A DNA stretch of 64,000 nt from Cyclina sinensis (lineage: Eukaryota; Mollusca; Bivalvia; Venerida; Veneridae), in contig JAAONU010000013.1 of the NCBI GenBank assembly GCA_012932295.1, positions 45,522,627 to 45,586,626 of the forward strand, written 5' to 3'. Every line of letters starts with the position of its first letter. Position 1 is the first letter of the stretch. The notes under the pieces were generated by a model. That model made no database searches and had not been told where the DNA came from. It worked only from the letters and a program-made list of their open reading frames with translations. Below, in pieces: positions 46,266-57,715 of the stretch. The position numbers and the translations under genes were made by a program.

Positions 46266-46454
46266 ATGGGTACTAATTGTACACTCATTGTTGCTGATCT
46301 GTTTTATACTGTTATGAAGGAGACTTTAGGTTATCTCTTTGTAGTAAACATGAAGATGACATTATAAAAGCCCTTAACAACACCTCGAGGTATCTTGACG
46401 ATATGTTAAATATAGATAAAAACTATTTTCCATTTCTGGTCAAATACATCTATA

Positions 46455-46523
<69 letters not shown>

Positions 46524-46562
46524 AAATGAACTCCAGCTTAATAAAGCAAACACCAGAATAGC
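46266..46562 (+). pseudogene. Penelope-like RT fragment, after the Gypsy insertion
   Basis: The frame resumes MGTNCTLIVADLFY, then RYLDDMLNID (the Y-L-D-D catalytic box of Penelope RT) and NELQLNKANT. An AT microsatellite (46447-46520) has expanded inside the codons for the I-Y-P part, between FPFLVKY and PNELQLNKAN. The coding sense stops near 46562, where a LINE begins. Confidence 0.8.
46447..46520. repeat. AT microsatellite inside the Penelope RT frame
   Basis: An uninterrupted run of about 36 ta units. It encodes alternating Ile/Tyr in the relevant frames. Confidence 0.95.
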
Positions 46563-47318
46563 AAGCAAACAATATGAAGAAGACTAAGGTGGTTTGGTTT
46601 GACTCACTTAAACACTCTAATGCTATTTTATGCCCTGGATACAATCTGGATTAAAATAATAAAGTATTTACATTGCTAGGTGTTAAATTCTCCACTGATC
46701 TAAATCAAATAGTAGATATGAATGATGATTCAAAAATAGAAGAAACAAAAACATTATTTGCAAATTGGTCAGACTGGTCAAAAAGAATATTTTCTCCAAT
46801 TAGAAAATGAGTAGTTATAAAATCTCCTTGCGAAACTGAATCATCTCGTTTTGAGTACTAGTATACCAAATCCACCTCATGCCAAAATAAACCAAATACA
46901 AAGTATTTTTCAAGATCCTTTGGAATAATGGTAGCGACAAAGTCAAAAGAAACATACTAACCCAAAAATATACGTTTGGGTAATTAAAAATGATAGACTT
47001 TAAATATTTTATGTGCAGCTAACAAACTACATGGCTCAGAAGATTAATGTACTCAGATAACAAATCCTGTCAATTTGTTGAAAACATATGCCTTTACATA
47101 AATCATATGTATAAATATGGAACTGATTATATCAAAACAAAACTACATTTGAACATTAATCCCTTCTGGAAAGATGTTTTATACAGTTATTACGTTCTCG
47201 TTTTGAATTTAAAACCAAGAAACACTAACCATTATTATTTTGTCAATTTATGGCTCAATCCAGAAATTTGGAAATTCCACCGTTTTTGTTTAAACAGAAG
47301 GATTACAGGCGGTATTCT
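46563..47318 (+). pseudogene. LINE ORF2 fragment, 5' truncated (first part)
   Basis: Frames read KTKVVWFDS, FTLLGVKFSTDLNQIVDMN and IEETKTLFANWS, then KRIFSPIRK and, after shifts, CLYINHMYKYGTDYIKTKLH and NPFWKDVLYSYYVLVLNLKP. This is the region downstream of the catalytic box in an L1-like or Tx1-like bivalve LINE. Its 5' truncation lies in the Penelope fragment. The frame is broken by the hAT-like insertion at 47319 (RITGGIL continues as FIGDLL). Confidence 0.75.
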
Positions 47319-48429
47319 CAGGGCCGGATCCAGAAATTTCTGACTGGGGGGGGGGGGGCTTGGGGGAAGGTACGGAAGTGGGTGACCCCCTTCTGTAGGT
47401 GAGGTTTGGGAGGCCTCCCCCAAGAAAATTTTCTAAAAAGGTGGAGTAAATGGCTCATTTTGGTGCATTTTAGGCATAAAAAATATAATGAAATTTGTGT
47501 GAGAATTTAAAAGAAATATACAGGTATTCTTTGAAATGTTCAACTAAAGCAAAAAACATGACAAGTTTTAACTTTTTTATTTTATATTTATAAGTCCCCT
47601 GAAACAAATAATTTATCAATAAATTAATTTTCATAACAAATAATGTCATCACATTATCCAATCTCCTCGCAGTGATCTCCCCTTCATTCTTTGGAAAGAT
47701 CTCTGCGGACACGGGTTAACCTTAGCTGGATTTCAGCTATATAAACATGTATGACCTTTTTTTAAGAATTTATTTTTTTCTCTATTTAGTTCAGTTACAA
47801 TTGGAACTGCATCGATTAAACATGCCTGTGTGTAATGAAATTTAAAAAAATGTAACTTGAAAACAAGTTTAAAATTTCGTTTATTTTCTTTCGACCATCA
47901 TCACGTGACATGACTTCCGGTACTGAAAGTATGGAAGAGAAGTAACCGCTGTGTGGAGTTTGCACCATTCGGAACACCTCGGGCGACTTCAATATGTCTT
48001 TATACAAAGTTGTCGGAAAAGGCCGAGTTGTTACGATTGGAGTTGCACAATATCATCAGGCAACAGATCATAGCTAGCAGACGCTCATTATACAACTTTA
48101 TCAAATACGTCAAGGTTACTAGACGCTTGAAAACTATACATCTTGATCAGTCTGGAGAATTCTCTGATAATCCGTGCCGCCGAATATACGGTACATTGTG
48201 TAATATACACGGCTATAAAGCTGCGAACTCGTTATTAGTTGTTACGCAATATTGCATGACCTTTGCAAATTGAAAGGTTGACTGTCTTTCTGTTACGAGG
48301 TGTAAAGAGCTGAAAAAAATGTTTAAGAGTCTTTAAAAATGAGCCCTTTTATTTTTTACCAACGGGCCAGCTGGGGGGGGGGGCTTGGGCCCCATAAGCC
48401 CCGACCCCCACACGGTAAATCCGGGCCTG
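47319..48429 (+). mobile_element. Non-autonomous hAT-like DNA transposon
   Basis: The ends read CAGGGCCGGATCCAG and, inverted, CAGGCCCGGATTTAC. The element is flanked by ATTCT at 47314-47318 and 48430-48434, a 5-base target duplication. Removing it joins the LINE frame precisely (GGIL to FIGDLL). It is 1111 bases long with G-runs near each end and no transposase. It has a promoter-like patch (cacgtgacatgacttccggt) near 47903 and an open frame at 47953-48273 that includes the YTKLSEKAELL motif discussed in the findings. Confidence 0.8.
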
Positions 48430-49352
48430 ATTCTGTTCATAGGAGACCTCCTCAACCAAGAGGGGAAATTTTACTCATTTAATTTTCATACAACATATAA
48501 TATTAGAGGTAATGTTTTGGAACAAAGGGGTATTGAAGCTTCAATTAAAGAATTTTTAGAAAGAGAAAACGTTAAAGATCTACCAAAACAGTATAAATAT
48601 AATGTGTGTATTCCCCACTCTATATCTATAATAACTAGGGATAAAAATGCTGTAGTTCAATGTATAAAGCTATACAAAATGGAAGACAATATCTTAACTC
48701 ATTACAGAAATGGAAAAATGACTTAAGAGGCGTTATAGAAACTATTTTTTAAAACAATTCAATATGTTACATGGCTTATAATTATACAAAAGATCCAAAT
48801 TGTTATGGTACAGAAAAAAATATAGAATCCTTTCAACAAACTATTTGCTTAAGAAAATGAACATAATCAATGAAGATTAATGCTCACTTTGCCATAATGA
48901 GAAAGAAACACTAAATCATCTATTCATAAGTGTGAAGTGACAAAACAATTTTGCCAAAAGCTACATTTTTATATTAAAGATGCAACTTGAATTTTCAAAG
49001 CACGAGCCAGTCTGATATATTATTTGGTAATAAACACCTTGATGATGTTATAAACAAAATAAGATTACAGGCTAAATATTATACATATTACAGTAGGTTA
49101 AATCAATTTAGGCCTGTTATATCAAATTTTGAACATCAAGTTTGTGCCAGTTATATAATTGAAAAATACATATGTAAACATTCATTTAAATACAATGAAT
49201 ATGAAAATTCGTGGGAAAAATTTATCAATCCAATAAAGCCTGATCTTACTTATGATTTCAGAAAAGAGTCATACATAAAGGCAGTCTCTATTTGTTATAA
49301 GATTATAAAGAAACTACTTTCTACAATCTTAACGTTTTTCCTATACTCTTAG
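48430..49352 (+). pseudogene. LINE ORF2 fragment, C-terminal part
   Basis: The frame resumes ILFIGDLLNQEGKFYSFNFHTTYNIRG in pieces, a layout typical of the LINE C-terminus (IxDLLxxxGxFxxFxxxxxKYNI). It then shows QSDILFGNKHLDDVINKI and VSICYKIIKKLL in later frames. A Cys/His region (LCHNEKETLNHLF-like) is degenerate. The sequence after 49352 looks like 3' UTR. Confidence 0.75.
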
Positions 49353-50446
49353 ACATCCACCAACACCGGAAAGACCCCCACCAACATAAAAAGAATATTT
49401 TCCATTTGTTTATGAAGATAATCACTCAACGAAATCCCTAGAAGTTAGCACCATAAATCTTTTTACCTAAGGGATCTATTCTCTCCCCCCATTTTTTTTA
49501 ATTCCCCAATTCCCCTCCCCCCCCTCTTTTTGTGGATTTAGTAAATCATACAGACTGTCTAAACAAAATCGCATAACATCTAGAAAGTAGGTTTATATAA
49601 AAATAACAATAAAGATAAAAAGGTAAAGGTAAAGGTTTCTTATTTAACGTGGGTAGTCAACGAAAGTCCCCACCTGGTGTGGATGGAACAACTTATTTCC
49701 AGAAGAATCATACATCATCCTGTTTTTAAAGTATCCGTTTGGATGAAAATAAGTGTTTACAATGTTACAGTGTTTATCTTGTATACAAATATATGTAAAG
49801 TAAGTACATGTATGTAAAAAGAAAACTGTTTAATTACAAGTTTAAGTTAAATTATACAGCTGGATATCATTTCAACAATTAGCACTTGTAAAGCTTCATA
49901 TAAGAGCAATTATTATATAAGTCTTTAACTTCAATATACATGTAGACAGCTATTATTTTTTTATTAAAAACCTATCGAAATTATTATTATAGAAAGTAAA
50001 TAAAAAAATCCCAACAAAAATTACATGAACACTTACATCATATGTGTCAGAAAATGTTAGCTGTACATACTGTATTGACTTGTATATTTCTTGTTTTGTA
50101 CTCTGACTGGGGAAAATGGGCAACCTATGGTTACTGAAATTTGAAAAAAAGGCTTGCACGGTGGCAAAATAAGTTTTATATGAAGGCAAGGGATATCAAA
50201 ATACTACTTTAATATCTTCAATTATGATTACCCTTGGTGCTCTATCTTAGGGCGTTTTTCCTTATAAAAATAGTCATTTTCTCATTTCCTTTGTATAAAG
50301 AAATAAATGTATAAAAATGAAAAAAAATTTTACACAAACTGGAATATGTGTATTGATTAAATGATACAGAGGTAAAGTAAGTTATAAATGCTTTTGATAA
50401 AAAAATAAAATAATAAATCTTCTTTAATAAAAAAAAAATATCGTAA
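49353..50446. other. Spacer with a short GGTAAA-headed repeat
   Basis: The first part is probably the LINE 3' UTR. At 49618-49710 an aggtaaaggtaaaggt run is followed by text on cccacctggtgtggatgg, which looks like part of an interspersed repeat. The remainder is AT-rich with nothing recognised. Confidence 0.4.
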
Positions 50447-51526
50447 CAAGGTTGACAAAATGCTAGAGATTTGATATTTGGTATATGATATTATCTATAG
50501 GTCGTCTACGAAAATTGTTCAAATTATGCCCCTAGTGCCAAAATTGGCCCCGCCCTGGGGGTCATAGGTTTTCCCTATATGTATAAAGTAAAAACTTAAA
50601 AAATCGTCTCCTCTGAAATGACAAAGGCTACAGCTTTGATATTTGGTATATGATATTATCTATAGGTCCTCTACGAAAATTGTTCAAATTATGCCCCTAG
50701 TGCCAAAATTGGCCCCGCCCCAGGGGTCAGGTTTTCCTTAGATGTATATAGTAAAAACTTCAAAAATCTTCTCCTCTGAAATTACAAAGGCAAGAGATTT
50801 GTTATTTAGTATATAATGTCATCTATAGGTCCTCTACCAAATTTGTTTAAATTATGCCCCTTGTTCCAAAATTGGCCCCGCCCCAGGGGGTCATAGGTTT
50901 TCCTTATATGTGTATAGTAAAAACTTAAAAAATCTTCTCCTCTGAAATGACAAAGGTAGAGCTTTGATATTTGGTATATGACATCATCTATATATCCTCT
51001 ATGAAAGTTGTTCAAATTATGCCCCTAGTGCCAAAATTGGCCCCGTCCCAGGGTGTCATAGGTTATCCGTATATGTATATAGTAAAAACTTAAAAAATCT
51101 TCTCCTCTGAAATGACAAAGGTAGAGCTTTGATATTTGGTATATGACATCATCTATATGTCCTCTACGAAAGTTGTTCAAATTATGCCCCTAGTGCCAAA
51201 ATTGGCCCCGCCCCCGGGGGGTTAGGTTTTCCTTTAAAAAAATCTTCTCCTCTGAAATGACAAAGCCTTAAGCTTAATTATTTAGCATGAAATATTGTCT
51301 AGTGAACCTGTTCCAAGTTTGTACAAATTATATCCGGGGTAAAAATTGGGCCTGCCTGGGGATCATAGATATTCATTATTTGCATATAGTAAAAACTTAT
51401 AAACTTATAAAATTATCCTTTGAAGCTTCAAAGGCTAGAGCTTAGATTTACAAGAAATAATGATAGCTTCCACACAAATAACAGTCTGTCCTCAGGTGAG
51501 CGCTTTGGGGCCAATGGCCCCCTTGT
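50447..51526 (+). mobile_element. Pearl/Helentron-like element, 5' truncated
   Basis: About six tandem units of 160-170 bases carry ttgttcaaattatgcccc and ttggccccgcccc. They are related to the first array in 26169-27595. The element ends with ggtgagcgctttggggccaa, the hairpin ggggccaatggcccc and CTTGT, matching the end of that element. The 5' hairpin is missing. Confidence 0.7.
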
Positions 51527-51607
51527 GTGGTTTTTGTTTCTATACATTTGTGACAATTGACTATTTGTGAGGCTAGTATTTCATTACTAATTTTCCAGAA
51601 CACGCTT

Positions 51608-51825
51608 TTGCAAGATTTCATATAGTTTGTTTAAATTGTTTATTTTGCTTATAGGGATTCCCTAACAGCGTTTTGTATGCCCGATATCCCGACCTTGTTT
51701 TTGATTCATGGATACGTGCCAAACATTAAAAAAAGAAAAAAATATAGATTTAAGGAGTTGTAAAACTGGTGTAATAAAGTGAGTTTAAAATTTATATTGT
51801 TTGTTGTTATCTCAAATAATGATGA
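51608..51825. repeat. Direct repeat, copy 1
   Basis: About 200 bases starting tgcaagatttcata and including ccctaacagcgttttgtatg recur at 53150-53395 in the same orientation. A shorter flanking piece (51525-51600) recurs at 52258-52352. The order is scrambled, indicating local duplication with rearrangement. Confidence 0.8.
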
Positions 51826-52569
51826 CTGTTCTTATAGGATAGTTTCTTTTATTTTGGTAACAACTTATACTTTGCCCTTGGTGATGACGTAGGCACTGCA
51901 GTCTGATGTCACATCCTTTCTTTTGGCCAGTTTGGAATCGTAAGGCAGTGAAAGTTTCTTTAAACAAAACCCCCGCCCTCCTCGGCCAAGAGCATATGTA
52001 GAAGATAATAGCTAACATTATCTATGAACAGCCTTTCTGTTTGTTTCGGAGTTTCTGTGTTCGTTTTTTTGTATTTTCAGAATATCAACCTGGGCAAATA
52101 CTGTCAGCAACCGTGCGGCTACAGAGAGTGATGTTCAACTTTCAAATACCAGTAATCCATGGGCGTTTACTCATATTGTGTTCTGCGGCCGGCGAATAGA
52201 TATTTTGTTAAACTGGTTTCTGCCTGCTAGGGTCAATATCGCGCAACATTGGCACTGTTTTGTGTTTGTTGTGTCTATACATTTGTGGCAATTGGCTATT
52301 TGTGGATGAAAAATTTGAAAGACTAGTATTTCATTACTAATTTTCTAGAACAACAACAACCATTATTGCATTTCACCATTTACATGGTTTTGGCAATGAA
52401 CAGTGAAAACCAAATAAATTATAGTGATAACATGCTTAGTTTTCAGAAGCAGATATTACAAAAAACAAATAATAGAAAATACAACAACAAAAGAAAAAAA
52501 CAGATGTTTACAGTTGTCACAATGAATGTATATTATGTACCCTTTTTATTCCTTGAGATGCCTCGATCG

Positions 52570-53150
52570 TAATTTGTAGGCTTCCTTAAGGAATTTACAT
52601 ACTCTAACAATTATTCTGTGGTTTTCCGAATTTAGGACTTATTTAAATTTATTGGTATTGGGCCAGGATAAACAGAATTTAGGTAAAACTTATGTCTTAA
52701 GTCTTTGTACAATGGGCAACACATCAAAAATGGTATTCCGACTCAACTTTATTTTGTCTACAATTCTGACATAGTCTATTTCTTCTATCTAAACCACTGT
52801 ATCTACCCGATTCCATAGCTAAGCAATGGGCAGATAAACGGAAACAGGAAAGCAATTTTCTGAAATAGTCATCATTTACAGCGGATAAATATGGTTCAAA
52901 ACCGAACGATGTTTTAAATTTTACATAATATTCAAGTTTAGGGTATGTCGTTATTGATTCTTGCCATTCTTGTATATAATTATCCCTTATTCTTCTTTGT
53001 AATTTTGGAAAGAGACTCATATTAATATTTTGTGTATTCAATAAATAACTGTATCCAATATTATCAAGAATTTTTTTCACTGCTTTGACCTATGGAAGAC
53101 AATTTGCATTCTCTACTGAGTTGCGCTCTGCATCAAAAATATTTTGCAAG
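52570..53150 (-). pseudogene. LINE C-terminal fragment
   Basis: The minus-strand frame at 52724-53080 reads LFPKLQRRIRDNYIQEWQES, KFKTSFGFEPYLSAVN, CFRLSAHCLAMESGRYSG, RNRLCQNCRQNK and ESEYHF. The Cys knuckle and EYHF closing are a LINE ORF2 C-terminus, related to the + strand relic at 28142-28960. The part after the knuckle (52570-52723) is decayed C-terminal and 3' UTR sequence. It is 5' truncated near 53150. Confidence 0.75.
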
Positions 53151-53395
53151 ATTTCACTTATGCAAGATTTCATACAGTTTGTTTAAATTGTTTGTTTTGC
53201 CTATAGGGATCCCCTAACAGGGTTTTGTATGCCCTGTATCCCGACCTTTTGTTTTGATTCATGGAGTCGTGTCCATAAAATGCCAAACATAAAAAAGAAA
53301 AAATATAGATTTAGGGAGTTGTAAAACTGGTGTGATAAACTGAGTTTAAATTTTTTTTTTGTTTTGTTGTTATCCCAAATAACTATTGTAACATA
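53150..53395. repeat. Direct repeat, copy 2
   Basis: Second copy of the block at 51608-51825. The LINE fragment 52570-53150 lies between the two copies and abuts this one. Confidence 0.8.
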
Positions 53396-55600
53396 AGGAA
53401 TAGGGGATATAATGTCTAATTGTTTCTGAATATTTTCTCCCTAGATTTATTTGTTAGTAAGTCTGTAAGGATATCAAAAATTCCAAAGATGGATTAAGTC
53501 ATAACTGGGAAGTTTTACCCTTTGTTTTGGAGGAAATAATAAGATTGCATAGCCTATATTTGTAAAAAGCGGTTTGAAAGAAAACAGGTGATTCTACCAT
53601 GAACATGTATTTTCCTTCCCTGCCCTAACTTCATAAAATTTTAGGGCACAGACTTCTCACTCGGGTCTGTTCCCAAACTTTAATATTAATTAGCTGGTAA
53701 ATAAGTGTAACGAGTGTTTTAAACATATCCACCTACCAACGTAATTCCTAACATGCATGTGAGGGACGAACGACAACTCTGCTTAGGTATTGGCCTATAG
53801 TACCTTGTTTTGGCGAAGGAATCTGTTCTTATGCTTGATATACCTCATATATTGTCAACATACACACTACAAGTGCTTAAACTCTTCTGGAAAAAAACTT
53901 GGAATATCTACATATTTAAAAATGTCTTTCCTTCTAAATAGTCGTCAGTAGTTCATTAATTAGATATATCTATCTATTTAAAAATTCGATTACAGTGCCC
54001 ATGCCCTTAGTAAAATATCTCACCATAGCCTTTACTGTTCTAACTAAACCCTGAGAAATATCAGTGACAAAATTAAATGTAATTTATGTTATACGAAACA
54101 AACTTAATTTGTTATGTAGAAAAATTGGGGCTAGATACATACAAATACCGTTGTACATACTGCTCGAATTTTAGTCTAATTTTTTGTTGTATGAAAACAA
54201 AACTTCGTATGGTGAATAATAACCAGTGTTGAAAAATTAATCGTGCTGTTATATACAATGTATGGGCAGTATTTGATTATTTTGTATAATTTGCATATAT
54301 AGATTAAATTATATATACTAAAAAGATCTTGTAATTATCTTATTCTATCCGCAATATGCAGTCACATCGCGGTTGCATGTAAGCAACGTATTGATAATTA
54401 TAATGATAATAGCGATTATAATAATATTGATAATGACAAAAGTGATAATGATAATGCACTCGGCATATTTTGACAGAATCGTTTATGTCAGTAATAATGT
54501 GTAGCAGCAATATAATCTGACAAAACGGTAATCTTAAACTATCACCCTAAACAGTGAAGGACATACAACTACTTAGATAAAAAAGGAACGCTCCTCAATA
54601 AGCAAACCTGAATTATAATTTATTGCCAGTGAATTTAACTTGAGGCTGTTTAAGTTGTCAGAAAGAATGGCATTTTTGCGGGCAAGACTAAATGTCGGCA
54701 GTTGATGGCATTAAATAATATTCATTCCGTTCTTTAGTTTGTAGAAGCTAAATCTTTCTGCATACCTCATGAAAGCTAAAAGCACAGTTTAGTTTTTTGA
54801 AATTATGTAAAAAAAACGGCTTTTGATACCTTGGCTTGTATATGTCTTCAAACAGTAAACATACAAGCATTAAACCTAGTTATGAACAATTAATGTGGTA
54901 ATTCGCCTTGCAGTTTTTGTCTCACTTAATATCCATACAGACATTTAAGCCACCCATATAATATTGTTTTAGTACACACAATTTAGAATCTGTTACAGTA
55001 CGTACAATTATTCATCTATTCTCTGATTAGAAGTTTCACAGATTTTTTACACTAATGGTATTTCTACAATGTCGTTTTAAGAAAAAAAGAACAAGATTTA
55101 CCCAAAACTATTGCTCCCTGTCCTGTTTTATTCTAAGCTTACTTGTCGGCAGAAAAAGAAAATTTATTTAGGACCTTTTCAAAGGTACATGGTTTTAGAT
55201 AGCTATATTTTAATGCACCAATATTATATTCCTGGACAGATATAAAGCCACATTCGGTTGTCATAAGATTAGAATCAACGCCATTAAAATACGCTAAGTT
55301 CCTAAAAGTATGTCAGTTATATATTAAAACGTTTGCATTTAATGGTGCTTTAAAAGTAGTGGTAGTGAATGCATTCATTTTGTTAAGAATACCCTCACTG
55401 TTTGTGCGTAAACACTAATGTTATTCTGTACTTTATCATAAACTTTGTCTGTCATGAATTCTAAGTCATCATACAACGGTTTTTCTTCAACAAAAACACT
55501 TTCTCCACAACTATGACGACATTACTGTTTCAAATGAATACTGAGATCATGTGAGGGTCGAAATTTTTCCCTGTTTTGTAAAAGTTTCATCATTTTCACA
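53396..55600. other. AT-rich spacer
   Basis: No gene or repeat family recognised. A degenerate GATAAT-type simple repeat lies at 54386-54455. Confidence 0.5.
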
Positions 55601-55607
55601 AAATGTT

Positions 55608-55782
55608 ATGGGTATGACAAATCACAACATTGTTGAAAAACGCGCAGAAAATACAGTGTTACCGTCGAAAGCTACTCCTCAATACAAAGTAGTTCCAAAA
55701 ACTGCAGGAAAGCGAATGACGGAGGTATTTGCAGAGCTGTCTTATATTTACCAGGAAAATAGTCCTGTTCATAAAGTCTTAG
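55608..55782 (+). CDS. Candidate first coding exon of an unrecognised gene
   Basis: From the ATG at 55608 an open frame encodes about 58 residues starting MGMTNHNIVEKRAENTVLPS and ending SYIYQENSPVHKVL. Its composition is protein-like in AT-rich surroundings. It closes with a donor-like ttag|gtacgt at 55783. No downstream exon could be identified before the next repeat. It may be an exon of a host gene or part of an unknown element; evidence is limited to codon character and one splice site. Confidence 0.3.
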
Positions 55783-56730
55783 GTACGTAATCCGTTGATA
55801 AGTTCTATAAGGTCAGTGTCAGGTTAAACACTGACAAATAGACTCGTTAAAATATAGCTTCCCCGGTTCCCACCCCCGATCTTTAGGTCTGAAGGGAATA
55901 AAAAGAAGGCAGATCATCTAATGGTGCAGACACAAAGTACAGATGCATTAATGCAGAAGTTACCTGAATGTTTGAGCTTTATGTATAAGCCCAGTAATGA
56001 GTACGAAAGATGTTTTTTTTTAAATTGCCAACTTGTTCCTGTACCGAAGTCCTAGTCATAGTCTAAATCAAGGTCTAGATAGAGGGTTTAATTAAGACGT
56101 ATTTAGTTTCATTTCAAGTAAACATGGTATCTTTTTATACAAACAATTTTGTCTGCAGTAATCTTAATGTTGTTTTACTGTCCAGAAAGATTTAATTTAA
56201 CGAGAAATATGTCCCATGCTTGAAAAAGCTTTGGTCCAAAAAGGTGGATTTGTCAATCTATTTCAGAAATAAGTCTTTTTATTTCTTTGATCTTCAATAA
56301 ATTTAGGCTTCTCCTTAGTTTTTTTATACTGTTGAAGTTAGAAAGATTACAAACACTTTAAATAAGAATTATTAATGGGAAATTTAGAAAAAAGTTTTGG
56401 TAATGAATTGTTTATCTATTTTGCAGATAAAGTTGAACTGTTAACACTTAATATCACACGGCAAATAATTCATAGGCGTATGGGTCGGCCCTAGCGGAAA
56501 AGTATGCCATGCACACCTAGTCTTAATGTAGAAAGCTGATAACAACTGCTTTATAATCGGAAGAAAACAATAAAAGTTGAATCCCGCGTAATGGTTAAAC
56601 AAAGTGATATACGTTTCTACAAATAACCACTTGAGTTTCTACCTTATTGTTCTCCCAGTTGCAAGTTACGGTTTATTTTCTGTTAAATATTAATCCCTTA
56701 GCCTTCTTAGTATCTGCTTATAACATTTAT
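55783..56730. other. Spacer, nothing recognised
   Basis: AT-rich sequence following the candidate exon, with no supported feature. Confidence 0.45.
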
Positions 56731-57715
56731 ATGCCCCCACGGGGATGCATATAGTCGCTGCTTCGTCTGTCCTTCCGTCCGTCCTGAAATTTTGTCCGGA
56801 CTATTTCTCAGCAACCACTGGCTGGAATTTATGGTCACTTCATATGAAGTTTTACTACTAAGATTAGCTGTGCATATTAGCAGCTATTTTAGTTCAATGA
56901 TTTTTCACAAAGTTATTCCCCGTTCATGCCTTTTCAGTTATCAAGTTTATCCGGACTATTTCTCAGCAACCTTTGGCTGGAATTATTGAAACTTTATAGG
57001 AAGTTTTACTACCAAGAGGAGCTGTGCATATTAGCATCATGTTCTGGTTCACTGATTGTGCACAAAGTTATGCCTGTTTCATGCATTTCTAACTGTAATT
57101 TTTGTCCAGACGATTTCTCAGCAACCACCGAGTGGAATTTATCGTAATATTAAACGAAGGGACTTAACTCCAAAAGTAGCAAAGAAAGAGTTATTGTTCA
57201 TGTACAGTGCATTTCTCTTACTGCATTCTATCATTTTATAAACATTCTACAATTTAGCGCAATAGGTTTGGAGTTATAGTCTAGTATTGGTGGAAATTTC
57301 GTTTTGTATGTATATGACATTTTAGTGGAATAGATAAGACAGATTATTGTGTTTGGCCGCTTCGTCCGCCCGTCCGTCCGTCTGCATGACCATCCCGACA
57401 CTTTGTCCGGACTATTTCTCAACAACCATAGGCTGGAATTTATGGAAACTTAACAGGAAGTTTTACTACCATGAGGAGCTGTGCATATTAGCAGAATGTT
57501 TTGGTTTAATTATCTTTTCACAGTTATGCTACTTTCAAACCTTTTCAGCTATGAAGTTTGTCCTGACTATTTCTCCGCAACCACTGGCTGGAATTTATGG
57601 AAACTTCTTTGGAAGCTTTGCTGCCAAGAGGAGCTGTGCACACTAGCAGCATATTCTGGTTCACTGATTTTTCACAAACTTATGCCTGTTTCATGCATTT
57701 TTAAAATGGGCCTGG
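56731..57715 (+). mobile_element. Pearl/Helentron-like element(s), 3' end not seen
   Basis: The 5' end is a hairpin, tatgcccccacggggatgca, followed by a GTCC/GTCT tract. Units of about 150-157 bases start near 56800, 56945, 57103, 57402 and 57559, each with ccggactatttctcagcaac. A second GTCC tract at 57361-57390 shows that two partial copies are joined, with foreign sequence at about 57145-57350 between them. No CTTGTT end is visible. Confidence 0.7.

Noticed and set aside
46456..46644. Open frame with a long Tyr-Ile repeat
   Set aside because: Translation of the AT microsatellite inside the Penelope fragment.
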